Part shown: piece by piece, positions 10,978 through 23,337 of the stretch | How positions within the stretch are numbered: position 1 is the first letter of the stretch | Layout: every line of letters starts with the position of its first letter | Assembly: GCA_001949185.1 (NCBI GenBank) | Contig: BDGG01000004.1 | Coordinates: forward strand, 614,278 to 678,277 | Reading direction: 5' to 3' | Length of the DNA stretch: 64,000 nt | Source of the DNA: Ramazzottius varieornatus | Taxonomy: Eukaryota; Tardigrada; Eutardigrada; Parachela; Ramazzottiidae | Position numbers and translations under genes: made by a program | The notes under the pieces: model-generated | What the model was told of the DNA's origin: nothing | The model's input: only the letters and a program-made list of their open reading frames with translations | Database searches by the model: none

Positions 10978-12138
10978 CTGATATTTCGAGTGCTCAGTCG
11001 GCTAGGCATCCCTCTGTACAGAAAAAGCATAAAACTGTTTTCATTTTAATCTTGCCTTCATTTCCTTGAGTAGAACGCGGGCTACGTTCTACTGAACTTT
11101 AGTAACCATACAGTACTCGTACCTTAGTGACTGCCAAACGATTGAAACGAGAAAGAATTGTACAGTATCGTTTTCTCAAAGTGGCGCACGCTTCTAGCCA
11201 ATGACAACGAAGACGTGCGCCTTTTGAGATTACGGTCTTGGACGTTTCGTTTCGTGTATGTACCGCAGACTTTCTGAGCACATCGATACGACATCGTTGC
11301 TCATCTAGAGTGGAAGAACCGTGCTGAACGAGGAATATCCATGCACTGTGTGTAAATGTTTGTACTTTCGTGAGTCCGTTGGACCTCTGCGTATACATAT
11401 GGGCACTTGAGATCCTGTACTAAGCTATAAGTGGGCAAAAGACACCTCTACTGTGGGTATAGCGGGAAATTCAGCGCAGTTTTTTGGTTTTACTTCCTGG
11501 TGATGGTCTCTGGGTTTGTCCGTGTTGATATTTTCGAATTATGGGGGTCTAAAATTTCAAGGACTCGTGCATTTGTTGGTTGCGTCGCTGCGTGTGCTCT
11601 ACGAGGGCGAGTTTAGTTTCTTGTGTCGAGCGCAGCAGACTGATCGGGCAACATCAATAAACAGTGAGTGTTCACACCCGGAATTCTTTTTATAATCCAT
11701 CTTGGATACAATGGGCATGACTTTGACAATCTAGCTCCACCGTGGTAGGTGTGAAGTAAGTCAGCGTAAATCAACATGCGCTTGAATGAAAGGTGCTTTT
11801 GATGATGATGTCGATCACGGTGATCATGACCCAATCTCCCGTCTTGCATGTTTACTGTCCAAGTCCTACGGCCTAATGGAGAACATTAACGAAGCAGTTT
11901 AATGGAGGTTTCTACGAGAAGTTAAGGGTGATGAATGACGGGGCTCGTCAGCGGTTGTAGCAATCTGAAACCAAATGATAATGTCCTCGGTGGTATTGTC
12001 CCTCGTTAACCGGCACACCTGAAGGATCCACAGCACCACTCGAAGTCCTTTCACCAAGCACGGTAAGTAAGCGGACTGAACTTCCCTGTCGGTTTTTCGG
12101 TCTTATGATCGTTAGAAACCGTTATCTTTCTTTTCCAG
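10978..12138. other. Gene-free stretch and 5' untranslated exon upstream of the adhesion GPCR
   Basis: No open reading frame of substance is present apart from chance ones. A likely non-coding 5' exon of the GPCR ends at 12062 with donor gtaagtaag. It is joined over a 76-base intron to the acceptor ttttccag at 12138. Confidence 0.5.
11174..11229. repeat. Dispersed hairpin repeat
   Basis: Stem tctcaaagtggcgcacg pairs with cgtgcgccttttgaga across a loop containing ccaatgacaacgaag. It has the same core (agtggcgca) and a related loop as copies at 13092 and 25201. Confidence 0.7.
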
Positions 12139-12155
12139 GCCTTTTCCTTTACAAC

Positions 12156-15100
12156 ATGGGATTCCACAGCACTGTCGTCCTCTTCGCGATTTTGCAATAT
12201 GGGACTCCCGCCTACGCAGGTAAGAAAGCCAATGATGCTTACAATTCAGAATTAAAATTATAAAAACAAAAAGTAGAAAGTTTATCTGTACGCGTACAGT
12301 TATTCTCGACGATATGAACTTTTTTGTGAGATTTGGGCTTGCACGACGAAATTCTAGGCCATGTGGTTTTTTAAGTGGGATATTTCTGTTGGGTATTTTG
12401 GCCTGTAGGGAGTCGTTAAAGTTTATTGTGAGTAGAAAGGGTAATATAATTTGGTTCCGGCTGGATGAGAGGGCGTGTATGTAACATGTCAAGTCTTTTT
12501 CTTGATAAGATGAATATGATGGCTCGTGGGTAAATTTAGTGTGCAATAAACGCGTTTTGCGGATGTATCATTCAAAGCTGATGCACTCATCAAGGCGATA
12601 TCCTTGGCACATTGCCGGCATTAAAACTGAATGAATAGTGTCTAATTTACTCAAGAAATTCCCCGAAGCCTTTCCAACATCCTCTCCGTCACGTTCAAGC
12701 TTTCTTGATATCTTCCAAAACATAAAGAACCTCGCATAACACCTTGAGCAAAACTGGTTCCATCTGATGACGACACCGGATAGAATGGAGACGAAAATTG
12801 CGGCACTGAGAACAAATTCGAATTGGTCCATCAATCATCTTTACTGTCAGACGAACACTGCTATTAGAAATATTCTTAAACATTCGAGTGCTGTAAATAT
12901 TCGCTGCGTCCGCGCAGTACGTCATCATAAAAGTGAAATACAGCCCCGGTCTGGTCTCACGGAGTGCGCAACCCCCTACGGGGGTGCATCGTCACGTACG
13001 TGTACGTACTGCGCGGACGCAGCGAATATTTACAGTAATTATGTTCGTAGTATTTAGGAGGCCGGCAAACATCCTCAGGATGATCGTCGTCTCAAGTGGC
13101 GCACAGTTCCAGTTAATAACAACGAAAAGTACGCCACTTGAAATAGTAGCCATTCCAAATTGTTTGCCAGTCTCTCATTTTGCCAAAATGATTTTTTTTG
13201 GCATCCAGGAAAAAGCTTGGCTTGTTTCGTGGTCGTGATCCAGTTCGTAGTCGATTGAATTGGTCTGGGTTTTTGTCTGTAGAGGGCGCCGATATTTGCC
13301 AGCCGAATCCGTGCATGAACGGCGGGCTTTGTTACGAAGTTGGTTCTTCGCTTTCCAAAGACCCAATGAGCAGTTGTCCGGAAGATTTCTTCGAAGTCAG
13401 CGGGAAGTGTTACACGCTGGTAGCCAGTAAGAAGACATGGTTGGATGCGTCCATGTACTGCAGTCGAGTGGCCGCCAGCGGTGGTGCTTTAGCCAGCCTG
13501 ACGCTACGTGATTTCCAGTCCGGCAAGCTGGTCACTGCGCTGGCTCAGCAAGAAAATGCAGGTATGATCCTCTCGAACTTTAAACACTTGAAAACACTGT
13601 CAGCAATGCATAAGTGATAACATGGTCTTTGCAACGGACAGTGTTTCTTTCGGATCGGTCAACGCTAAAACATTACTTTTTTTGAGATTTGATTGTTAAG
13701 TACCCAATTCAAAATTTGATTACTGTACATAAAGTAGAAAACCGGCGAATTTGTATGAATTAACTGGGTATATCTTAACTTCTCAAGCTGGAAGTCATGG
13801 CTGACTTACTGTACAAGTTACATTACGAGGTAAACGACATAATTCGGGCATATTGATTTTCGCACCATAATTCGGGCAACGCGAAATATTGCCTTCAACG
13901 CTTGATTCATCCCTTATCGTACGTGTTTTGATAAAACATTAGGCTTTTTAACATTGGACAGACCCATCTCTATCCCACGTGATTTCCGTAATCTACAACG
14001 CTTTCCGTTCTCAAACCTATTGAAACCTCGAGGAGAGGGATCAGTCTACCTCAGGAAATAAGAAGCGGTTCATTACGCGCAGCAGGAGCTGAGAAAAAAT
14101 ATGCCCGAATCACGAGTGAAAATCTCCTATGCCCGAATTAGGTCGTTTACCTCGTACCTAGTTGTCAAACAATAAAAATATATATCTGTCGATATGGGGG
14201 AAACTCAAAAGTTGTTTTCTCCCGAATTTTCGTCAAGAAGTTTACCCAAACGAGTCGATCTGATTTGCAGCTCAAAGCAGAGTATTCTGGGTGCGCAAGA
14301 GCAAATCATCGGAACGATATGGCCAGACCGAAAACTACCGATTTCCTTCACACAATGCAAAAGCAGCGACCACAGAATGCCTCGCCGGGACCTGGAACGC
14401 GTCAAGTGCCGCGTTAGACGTCAACAGTAACACGCTGTGTAGTACACAATTGCCGTTTATTTGTGAAGTGTCCACGAACCCATCAACTACGAGACGTGCG
14501 AAGAAGAATTCTGCACAAGACATGCGCGACAACAATGGTGGTCGCGAACAACGGAAGTATCAGTGCCAATGTCAACTTCGCTACAACGGCGTCCAGTGCG
14601 AAAACGAACTCGAAAATGGAGGTTCGTCCACCAACCTACACTTTGTTGTTATTTTGCCCAGAGTAAATAAAGATGATTTTAGCCGGTACCTTTGCAATAA
14701 ACCCAGCCAGCTAATCTAGATTTTAAGAAGAGATCGATTCTGCAATTTTTTCTACGATTTTTCCTGCTCCTTACTGTTCTCATGCATTACTGGGCTTTTT
14801 CTTCGCAGTGGGTAACTACGGTGCCGGACTTCGTTGCACTCCAGACTTACTCCCCCTCTCCTGTTCGTCCAACTCCCGGCTAGAGATCGAATACGCCATG
14901 TACGGCCAGATTCTCAACCAACGCAATGTCTGCACATCGTACCCTTCCACCACCGAACTGGCCATCTTCAACCCGCTCTGCACCGCACCCTCCGCACTTC
15001 CCTGGCTCAAGACTCAATGCCACGGTCGTCCCACCTGCATCATTCGACCAAACCTCACCGACCTTCCTGTTCCGCCGTCCTGTGCCTACATGTCTTCTAC

Positions 15101-18100
15101 TCAGTTTCAGTACCGTTACCGTTGTGTGAACGACCAACAAATGTGCGGTCCTAACCAGATCTTCATCGACAACAGCTGCTACGAAATCTTCATCAAGTAT
15201 ACGGCGTCTTGGGACGAGGCGCGCATGTTCTGTACGCAGTATGCTGGTGAGCTAGCGAGTATGCTTTCACCGGATACCGAAGCTATACTGAGTACCAAAG
15301 TGAACAGAAGCAGCGCTAGCTCGCAGGTATGGTTGAACTACCGACACAAGGGCGAAGAGGAACCCGAAATCTTTGACGACCCTCTGCTTAACCCCAATAC
15401 TTCGATGCCCGCTGAGAAAGCCTTCCCGGCCAGTGAAGAACAAAAATCAGATAGCAGATTGAAACGCGACACGTTGGAAGATACATGTATGACATTGGCC
15501 ATTAACAGCAGAACGAGAGATAGGTCATGGGCTGGCAAGTATGAGCTGGTGCACTGTCATCGGAAATTCGGCTGGGTTTGTCGGTTTCCGGTTGTGAATG
15601 TTTCTTCGGAGGACGACCCCAACGGTGGCAGTTTAAAGGAGAAGAAAGAGAATAAGACGGCTAGCATTCAACCACGGGCAGTTCGTTCGACGACGCTGGT
15701 GACAGATGCTTCGGCGCTGTTGACAACGACGAAGAGCAGTGTGATGATTGATGGCAACATGGGCTTCACTTTCCCGTCTTCGTTGTACACTCTCAACAGT
15801 ACAAAGAATTTTCATCCGTTGCCCATTACAAAGATTACTCCAATACCGGTCTTTACGTTGGACTTCCCCGAGCTGACCATGCCTCCGAGGATAACGCAGA
15901 TTCCGGAGATATCGAAGCGGACCTTCTTCCCGCCGGTCTTTGAACCCCAGAAGACCTTTCCGCGGAAGGGACTGGATGTGAAAAGTACGACACCGCTGTC
16001 GGTTGAGAAAGAACGGGCGGCATGTGAGCAAACAATCGCTAATGGACAAACATGGCAGAAAGCCGAAGTGGGCACTTTTGTGGCACATGCCTGTGATAAC
16101 GGCAACTGGACGCAGCCGTTGGATGATGGAGTGATCAACATGGTGCGGAATGGTGTCATCATTGAAACCCCCGATCAAGTGGCGCTTTTTGACGACAGTG
16201 CCACCAAATACCCCTACGGTAGGCTAGAAAAGTGGCGCTTTATCCCCTTCGCTCATCTTGCTGAAATGCCATTGCTCAAATAATTATATTCGCAAAATAA
16301 TTGTATCTTGAAGTTTTATTCGAACCTTTCTCGAAAGAACCGTATAACATTTTGACCTTGTCTGAATTTCTACATTCCGTGTCCGGTTGTTTTAGGTTTC
16401 GCTTTCTGGACATGTGCAAATACCACAGTCGGTCCACAGTACCTTCCAAAGTCCGGTCCTGTTACCAAGCTTTGCGAAGAAGCACAGATTATGGCGCACC
16501 GAGACCTGGTGGTGACCACCAAGCAGCCGACGACGATGAGAGCCAATGCGATGGCTGAACACACGGCAACATCAGACGGTCTGAGCGGGACGGAGATTCT
16601 TCGTTCGGTGGACACCTTATCGTCGTTGTTGATGCAGCAAATGGAGGAGAACCAAGTGGCTACGATGAGAAGAGACTACGACCCGGCAAAGTCCGCCAAC
16701 GAGACTGAAGTGTTTGTCCAGTTGATGACAGACAGTGTCAGCAACATGCTGATGGATAAACATACACCGGGCTGGAATGAACTGCGACCTGGTATGTAAA
16801 CTCGAGCGTTCCTCCAGCGAAGTGCCAAGGCTGGTTTACGCAATGGGTACATTTGGACATTCCAGTGAAAGCCTATGGGGGCTTGGCTCGATACACATTC
16901 TGAAAAGATAAGTTCTAAATTGGTTTTTTTCCACAGACGAAAGATCCGAAGCAGCGACGGGACTGATTCGTACTACCGAAGACTCGGCTGCAATGTTGGC
17001 TACGACAACCGAGCACCGGCAGAAAAGAATTAATGCTGATAATATTGGTGCGTTCCACAACCTTCGACTGACACTGTCTTGCTACGTGGTATACTCTATG
17101 GTTCCCACAACAGGTGCCGCCCGAGTTATGTTTCTTTTGCACGATTATTTTCAGATATGAAAGTCAACGTTTTGGCCGACATGATAACTTCCACCGACGA
17201 CCTCGAAGATCTAACCTTCTTGGCCAGAAATCTCGAACCCCCATCGCGCTCCTCCACGGACACTGTTGCTCTGCCAAGGTCCATACAGTCCTACAAGGAT
17301 GTTGATGGGAAAGTCCGCCTGGTCTTTGTCCAGTATAGCCCGAGCTTGTCGCTCCTTCTGTCCAACACATCCTCCAACCTGTACGTTCACCCCTTCTCTG
17401 GTCTCTACTAAGCGATAGACAACGTTCGATTTATACATTCAATATTTTACAGGTCGGATTGGAACACCCTGGTGAATGTGACCGGCTTCGTCAACTCGCG
17501 CATCGTGGCTGCCGGTGTCGTTCAGGCCAGCCAAGTGCGCAACGGTATCCAGCTGGGAAACGACATGGTGACGGTCGTCTTAGCCCATACATATGCCGGA
17601 GGCACCAGCCCGCGATGTGTTTTTTGGAACATGGGCAATGGCACAAAGGGTTCTTTCTGGGATGAGACCGGATGTGCAGTATCGGCTACCAACGACACGC
17701 ATACCGTCTGCCAATGCAATCATCTCACAAACTTCGCTGGTAAATTAACTTATATTGTGACAAACAGGGAAAAGAGGCGGTAAGATGTCTAAAGTTGTCC
17801 CTTTTAGTTTTGATGGACCTGACGGGGAAGCTGTCAACGCTGGACAAAGCTAACCGTTTAGCTTTGAATATCATTTCCTACATTGGTTGCGTCATATCCA
17901 TTGTCTGCTTGGGGCTTTCTTTAGCAATCTTCACCTTCTTCCGGTACGTTTGTGCAACGACGTGTTTTTCGAAGGACTTATTGCGTTTGTCATCTTTCAA
18001 ATTACTGTACTATTGTAGGCAGCTATGGTGCGATCGCGTGACGATCCATCGGAATTTGTGCTTTTGTCTGCTGACTGCCCAGTTCGTGTTCGTTTTGGGC

Positions 18101-19723
18101 ATCGATCGGGTGCACAATCAGGTATCACTGCAGCAGTTCAATACGCTCTTTGAAAATTTTAGACTGAACGAAATCTTGGATAAATTGTTAGAAATACCAT
18201 GTTGGAGGTGCTGAACTTTATAATAGGCGTGCTTGAGCTATCTTTATACTTTTCACAACATTCATGGCTAGAGAACGCTCGGCGAAGCAAAAGTAAGAAT
18301 TTTCGCCGTTCTTGGCCACGGCGAAAATCGGCGAAAAAAGCATGATGTGCCTGGTTGGTTGTTTGATCAAAACCGTTTTCCCCGTGGCGAAAAATATTGT
18401 TTGCGTCGCCGAGCCTTGTCTAGTTAGGGCAGTTCCGCGTCAGTATAATATTGGGGATGTTTCATCCTTATTTGCGCGGTTTTGCTGGGACATGTTCTAA
18501 CGTGAGATTTCCCGCAGATCGGATGTGCCATCACAGCTGGCATTCTCCACTACACTCTCCTTGCCGCCTTCGCCTGGATGCTCTTAGAAGGTGTGCAGCT
18601 TTACCTGATGTTCGTCCAAGTTTTCGAGTCAGAAGAATCGCGTCGAGTGTACTACTACACCTTCGGTTATGGGTTCCCGGCAGTCATCGTGGCTGTTGCG
18701 GCTGGCATCCGACCTGATCACTATGGAACTGAAAAATAGTAGGACAGTCCATTCACTGTTTTGTATCTTCTTCGAATGGTCTAAAATTAGTAACCATGCT
18801 CGCAGCTGCTGGCTTCTTCCGGCCGATGGTTTCGTGTGGAGCTTTGTGGGACCAGTGACAATCGTTATCGCCAGCAATATGGTTTTCCTGACTAGAGCTT
18901 TACTGGTCGTCTTCCGCGCCCAAGGTCCGAGTCAGGTCAACCGAATGAGGAACCTGCGCGGGCGGTTGCGCGGATCGGTAATGCTGCTGTGTCTACTGGG
19001 AACCACGTGGCTCTTCGGGTTCCTGTACATTGACAACACCACGACCATTATTTTCGCCTACGTCTTTACAATACTCAACAGCCTTCAGGTAAGACATTAC
19101 CCTTCCCCTAAAGTGCCATCGTGGACCTCGGCTTTGTACACGATTATTTTTATGTCGTTTTCAGGGTCTGTTCATCTTCTTGTTCCATTGTGTGATGAAT
19201 GAGAAAGTGTTCGCAACAGTGCAACGTTACGTCAGGAGATGCGCATGGTGTCCCAACTGCTGCAAGCAGTGCATTGGCACTCCACCAGCGTCCTCGTCGT
19301 CCGGCTCAAACTCGAAATCGTCGCTCAAAGAAAATAATCAGGTATCAAAACCAACAGAACGAGCGTACAATTATCAGCGACCAGAAAAGCGTTTGTTCGT
19401 CTGTCACATATATTGTGATGCCGGCTTACTGGTCTTTATCACAATTTGCACATTCATTTACCGCCTGTCTTCTACGTTGCTTTCAGGGTCGTCAGCGCAG
19501 AACTAGCGCAGTGCTATGGAACTTCCTGAAAAACCATGGAGGACAACGCCTGTCGCTGGACTCTGCCGACACGGCGCAGTTCCCGGTTCGAAAAACCAAC
19601 AGTGACAGTGACGGTTGGAGTAAATCATCCTCCTACCGGAGCCACAATGGTTTCGGCAAATTTGGGCAGAAACAACCGCCGAAAGTCGTCACTGATCCGG
19701 GGATCAACGTTAGCAATGTCTAA
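12156..19723 (+). CDS. Latrophilin-like adhesion GPCR with C-type lectin and EGF modules
   Basis: Fourteen coding exons (12156-12219, 13283-13561, 14271-14621, 14809-16218, 16396-16791, 16937-17047, 17155-17380, 17453-17739, 17808-17943, 18019-18121, 18518-18738, 18806-19088, 19165-19341, 19487-19723) give 1426 residues, all phases consistent. Order: signal peptide (1-21); EGF half with cysteines 27, 32 and 38; C-type lectin domain (53-179); EGF second half (213-224); galactose-lectin-type domain (about 241-330); a second C-type lectin domain (about 335-490); Ser/Thr/Pro linker; hormone-receptor-motif-like cysteines; GAIN; a canonical GPS (cysteines 1001, 1020, 1032 and 1034, predicted cleavage HL/T at 1037-1038); seven transmembrane helices; cytoplasmic tail ending SNV. 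The gal-lectin plus family-B2 core ([20 protein letters not shown]) indicates a latrophilin relative. The extra lectin and EGF parts are unusual. Acts at the cell surface; ligand unknown. Confidence 0.9.
12891..13035. mobile_element. 145-base MITE with perfect 32-base inverted ends
   Basis: 12891-12922 and 13004-13035 are exact inverted copies (ctgtaaatattcgctgcgtc and onward). An internal small stem (accccctacgggggt) sits in the loop. It lies in intron 1 of the adhesion GPCR. The perfect arms suggest recent insertion. Confidence 0.75.
13092..13141. repeat. Dispersed hairpin repeat
   Basis: Stem tcaagtggcg... pairs with ...acgccacttga around a loop with ttccagttaataacaacgaa. It lies in intron 1 of the adhesion GPCR. 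Confidence 0.7.
13826..14154. mobile_element. 329-base MITE, CGAGGTAAACGAC family (copy 1)
   Basis: The ends are cgaggtaaacgacataattc and gtcgtttacctcg, flanked by TA on both sides (13824-13825 and 14155-14156). A second copy in reverse orientation is at 30340-30666. It is inserted in intron 2 of the adhesion GPCR. Confidence 0.85.
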
Positions 19724-20004
19724 GTAATACGCCCAACGTTCGGGGAAGATACCTACATCCCTTTGTTGATACTTGCACGCTTCTAGTCAATTTTTAATTC
19801 AGCCGCCCATAATTCTTCAGACTGTGGAGGAACAGAAATCTCAAGTTTTGTGCATGCTTTCTGCACAGCTTCAATATTATTTTTTTATCACAGCACGAAT
19901 ATCTTCCAGACAATCCAGTTTTATGAACAATGCACAAAACAATATATATCTGCTAGAATAATTTACGGAAGCAATTACGGTAGAAAGACAGTTGTGAGCA
20001 TTCT

Positions 20005-21933
20005 TCACCGGTGCCGGTGCAGCACTTCTTGGCAGTACTTGTACTCATTTGTACCGGTATCAAGTCTACTGGAATACTCTTCCAGCTTGCTGAAATCTTT
20101 CAACGCAGCCAGAGTATCTATAATAACACTGTGACACTTGCATTTCCTAGCACAGTGTAACCTGGTTTCAGGCTCATCGATCAGGCGGAGGTAGTAAGCC
20201 AGAACATCCGGTGGTGAAGAATTCCGAATCAGGATATCCACAACCTGCAAAACAAACTTGACCTCAGATGCCCAACGTTACGACTTTTAGCGATATTACT
20301 GGTGGTCCCTATCTTCGACCTACACTGAGTTGAACAAAAAAAACCGACCATTCCTAGTTCCGTTCAGAACAACAGAATAAGTTTCAAGATTTCAGATCTT
20401 GACTCGATTCTATTTTCGAATGAAAGGCGACGGTCCGGCAGTAGTCTCGCCGTGTTTCTACGTACTTTCTCAAAGCCTATGAGGGCTTTCGGCTTGGGTG
20501 CGCCAAACCAGCCCGTTCGGTCAGTCAGCAGACTCTGAATTTCCGTCCACTTCTGGGTCTTCGACAGCGCGTCCAACGCGGTCCACAGGTACTGCTTCTC
20601 ACCCATTGCGAAGGTCTTCCGTAGAAAGTGCGGACTACAGAAGTTTGTCTCGGGTTTGTCGAAGTGGTACATGCAGCAGTAGAACAGGGTCTGTATGAGG
20701 GACATACCCAGCAGGCTCTTCCGAGGGAACTGGATGAAGAGCTCGGTCTTGCCTTCGCGTGCGAGTCTTTCGTCGTGTTCTTCGATTGGTCTCTGGATCT
20801 CCATCAAGGATCTGTACCTTTTCACGTTGGTCAGCTCGGAGAACTTCTGATGGGCGGGTGAGAGGGCGGGAAGACGCCTAATGGTTGCGTCGAGTTGCTT
20901 TAGCCGTTGCTCCATGGTCGGAGACTCGACGGCTAATTTTAGCTGCAGGATTGTGGCTTCCTCTACGACCAAAGCAATCAAACAAAGTAAGGTAAATTGC
21001 TATACGTCGATTCACGCAGTCAGGTACTTAGAACGATGTGATGCAACGCCAAAAGTCGCGTGGTCTGCGTGTTGGTTCAAAACGGACCTTACCTGTGCGA
21101 TCTACGTTCTGGAGCAAGTTCAAGCATTCCTCAGACCTTCCGTCTTCTTCGAGGTACGTCACGTACTGATCGACGGCGTCAGGTTTCCTGGACATTTCTT
21201 CAAAGAACAGCGTCTCGCTGACGGTGTTTTTCAGATGGAGAATAGCCACAAGAATGGCGTTGGTGTCGTGAAGGTTCAACGAGTAGTCCAACAGGGCGAT
21301 CTTCTCATCAAGGCTCCTGTAATGTTCCAAGTTATACGTCTTATTCTGCACGATTCTCCAGACCATATCTTTGGGGGAAATCTTGATCCATTGGTCCTTG
21401 CCCGTGACGAAGTCCAGACTCTTTCGAATGTGGGACAGTTCGGAGTTGACGTGGGAATGCGTCGAGGAAGATGACGACTTCCGGGTAAGCGTTAACGTGT
21501 CATTTGAAGCTGATTGTTGATTGCCTGGTTTGGCTAATACGACTTTAGTTGATTTGCTGCTTGAGATGATGGATGATGTTGGTGAAAATTTACTCTTTGG
21601 TGGGCTTTCTGGCTTTGTCTGGTTACTTTTTCTGGTGATTGACAGGAAGGAAGACTCTTTCGCAGGTTGTAGCGTGATCGATTTGGGCTCATCTTCAGCG
21701 TAGTTGCGAAGAGAGCCACCGGAAGTGATGCTGAGTCGATCCACCTCGGAGGTTGTCAGATCGAGGCTGTAGTTGGACGATTCTGGCTCGACCTCACGAG
21801 GCGCAGGGGCACCAGTTGCAGTAAACATACGCGAGATATGGCCCCCTTCTCCTTCGTTTGCATCGTCGAAGCTGAAGACCTTGCTGTGGGATACGGACGA
21901 GTTCCAGTAATCCTCACCTTCCTCGTCAGCCAT
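20005..21933 (-). CDS. VIPAS39: VIPAS39 / SPE-39, VPS33B-binding trafficking factor
   Basis: Three exons (21093-21933, 20466-20962, 20005-20244) give 525 residues, near the 493 of the vertebrate protein. The amino third is Ser-rich and disordered. The VPS16 carboxy-type helical repeats follow (EHYRSLDEKIALLDYSLN, HDTNAILVAILHLKNT, SRKPDAVDQYVTYL). The last exon has the diagnostic end CARKCKCHSVIIDTLAALKD. This protein partners VPS33B and works in endosome-lysosome and apical membrane traffic (SPE-39 in nematode sperm). The start MADEEGEDYW at 21933 is the first ATG in frame. It ends 281 bases from the GPCR, tail to tail. Confidence 0.92.
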
Positions 21934-22135
21934 CGCTAACAAGTATCAAACTTCAAAACAGCAACTAGCTTGGCTCTACACCCTCGCCATTAGGATCATT
22001 GAGGATCATCGATGGGTGCTCGGGAAGTGGAATGGATGAGATGATTCGAAATTTATGGCGCTGATCTCCATAAAAATGAAAGCAGGAGTGCAAGAAAAAT
22101 CCATAAAATCGGACAATCAAGAGTGCAACTTTCAA

Positions 22136-22861
22136 TCAACTGTGTAAACACTTTATCACGTCATCGGTCCGGTTTTTACCGTGAGAAGCTACACTGGAAA
22201 AAGCTGCTAATGGATTGATCAACTTCCGGTTCAATCCAGTCGTTTGTGGTTGAAGCAGAGTCAGCAGACAGGCTCCTCTAGACACAAACTTTCCTACTTC
22301 CTGCTGAAGCTTCTTCCGTCGTGCCTCATGCTCCTGCTGGAACGCGGAGATGTCTTCCTTTGCGGATTCCGGGACAGAGATCGTTCGGGAGCGCTCTTCG
22401 AAGGTTTCGATGTCTTGGAGCAGGGCCTTCGCGGAGTCAATCTTTTCAACATAAGTCGGAGGCTTGGCGTAATGAAGAAACGCCCTGAAAGGAGCACAAT
22501 GTAAGAATCTATATGTACCAAGCACTAGTTGTCACGAAACGGAGAGAAGGAGCGCTTGACCAGTTACCGAAGTTCTCCTTTCAGTTGTCCAAGAGCCAAG
22601 CAGATGTCCACGCAGCTGGCGAAGCCTTCTTCAAATGCTTTCTGCAAACTTTGGTCTCGGGACGACTCTAGACCTTGTTTATACCCTTCCTACGAATAAA
22701 AAGATCACATCAGTTGGACGGGGAAAAAAGCGGATCTGTTGAGGGAAGAGAATTTGCCATACCTTCCAAACAGACTGCTGAAGTCTGTTGAACTCTTGAT
22801 CCTCAGGATCTGTCGCTTCCTCGTCGAACCATTCTTCCTCGTCCCCTGTCGAGCGAGGCAT
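22136..22861 (-). CDS. YAE1: YAE1, adaptor for iron-sulphur loading of ABCE1
   Basis: Three exons (22763-22861, 22568-22689, 22136-22484) give 189 residues. Exon 2 holds the deca-GX3-type motif of Yae1/Lto1 proteins: EGYKQGLESSRDQSLQKAF, then EEGF and ALGQLKGELR. The start is acidic (DEEEWFDEEATDPEDQEF), as usual for Yae1. In yeast and human Yae1 works with Lto1 to recruit the cytosolic Fe-S targeting complex to the ribosome-recycling ATPase ABCE1/Rli1. Some glycines of the repeat are replaced by Ser or Ala (LESSRDQ, FASCVD), so the assignment to Yae1 rather than Lto1 rests on the acidic start and the helical tail. Confidence 0.75.
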
Positions 22862-23337
22862 CAAACTTTACGGGATTCCGAAACTGTTCGATTCCCAACT
22901 CCCAACAAAACCTTGAATGCAAGAGTGGAGAAAGTTGAGAAACAGGCTCAGAGATGCAGGCAACAATCGGGATACATTGTCATTGTAATGTTAGTAAAAC
23001 GAGTACTCTAATATTTGTCGTACGTCATGTAAGGTACGGTAATGTGTATTGTCCTCTAACATCACGTCTCCTCTCGAAGGAACTCGCGCTCCCTGCGGTC
23101 TTCAAGGCCGCGAACAACCCGGATCCTTCGCAGGAGCAGCAGCTACGCTTTTCAGTTTCTGCTAGACCAACATGATGCACGTCTGGTTGTATTTCGCACT
23201 CACACTACTAAACGAATGAACATTGTACGACCAGTCACATCGCTATAAACCGACTGTGGGCAGTGGCGATCTCCGTTTCTTATAGAAACTACCATCAAAG
23301 AAATTTTCTCGTCTGGCCAGCGCTAGTCTGCCTGGCT

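Noticed and set aside
16170-16240. Further copies of the agtggcgc hairpin in the GPCR coding exon
   Set aside because: Two short matches occur, but without the paired right half or the loop sequence.
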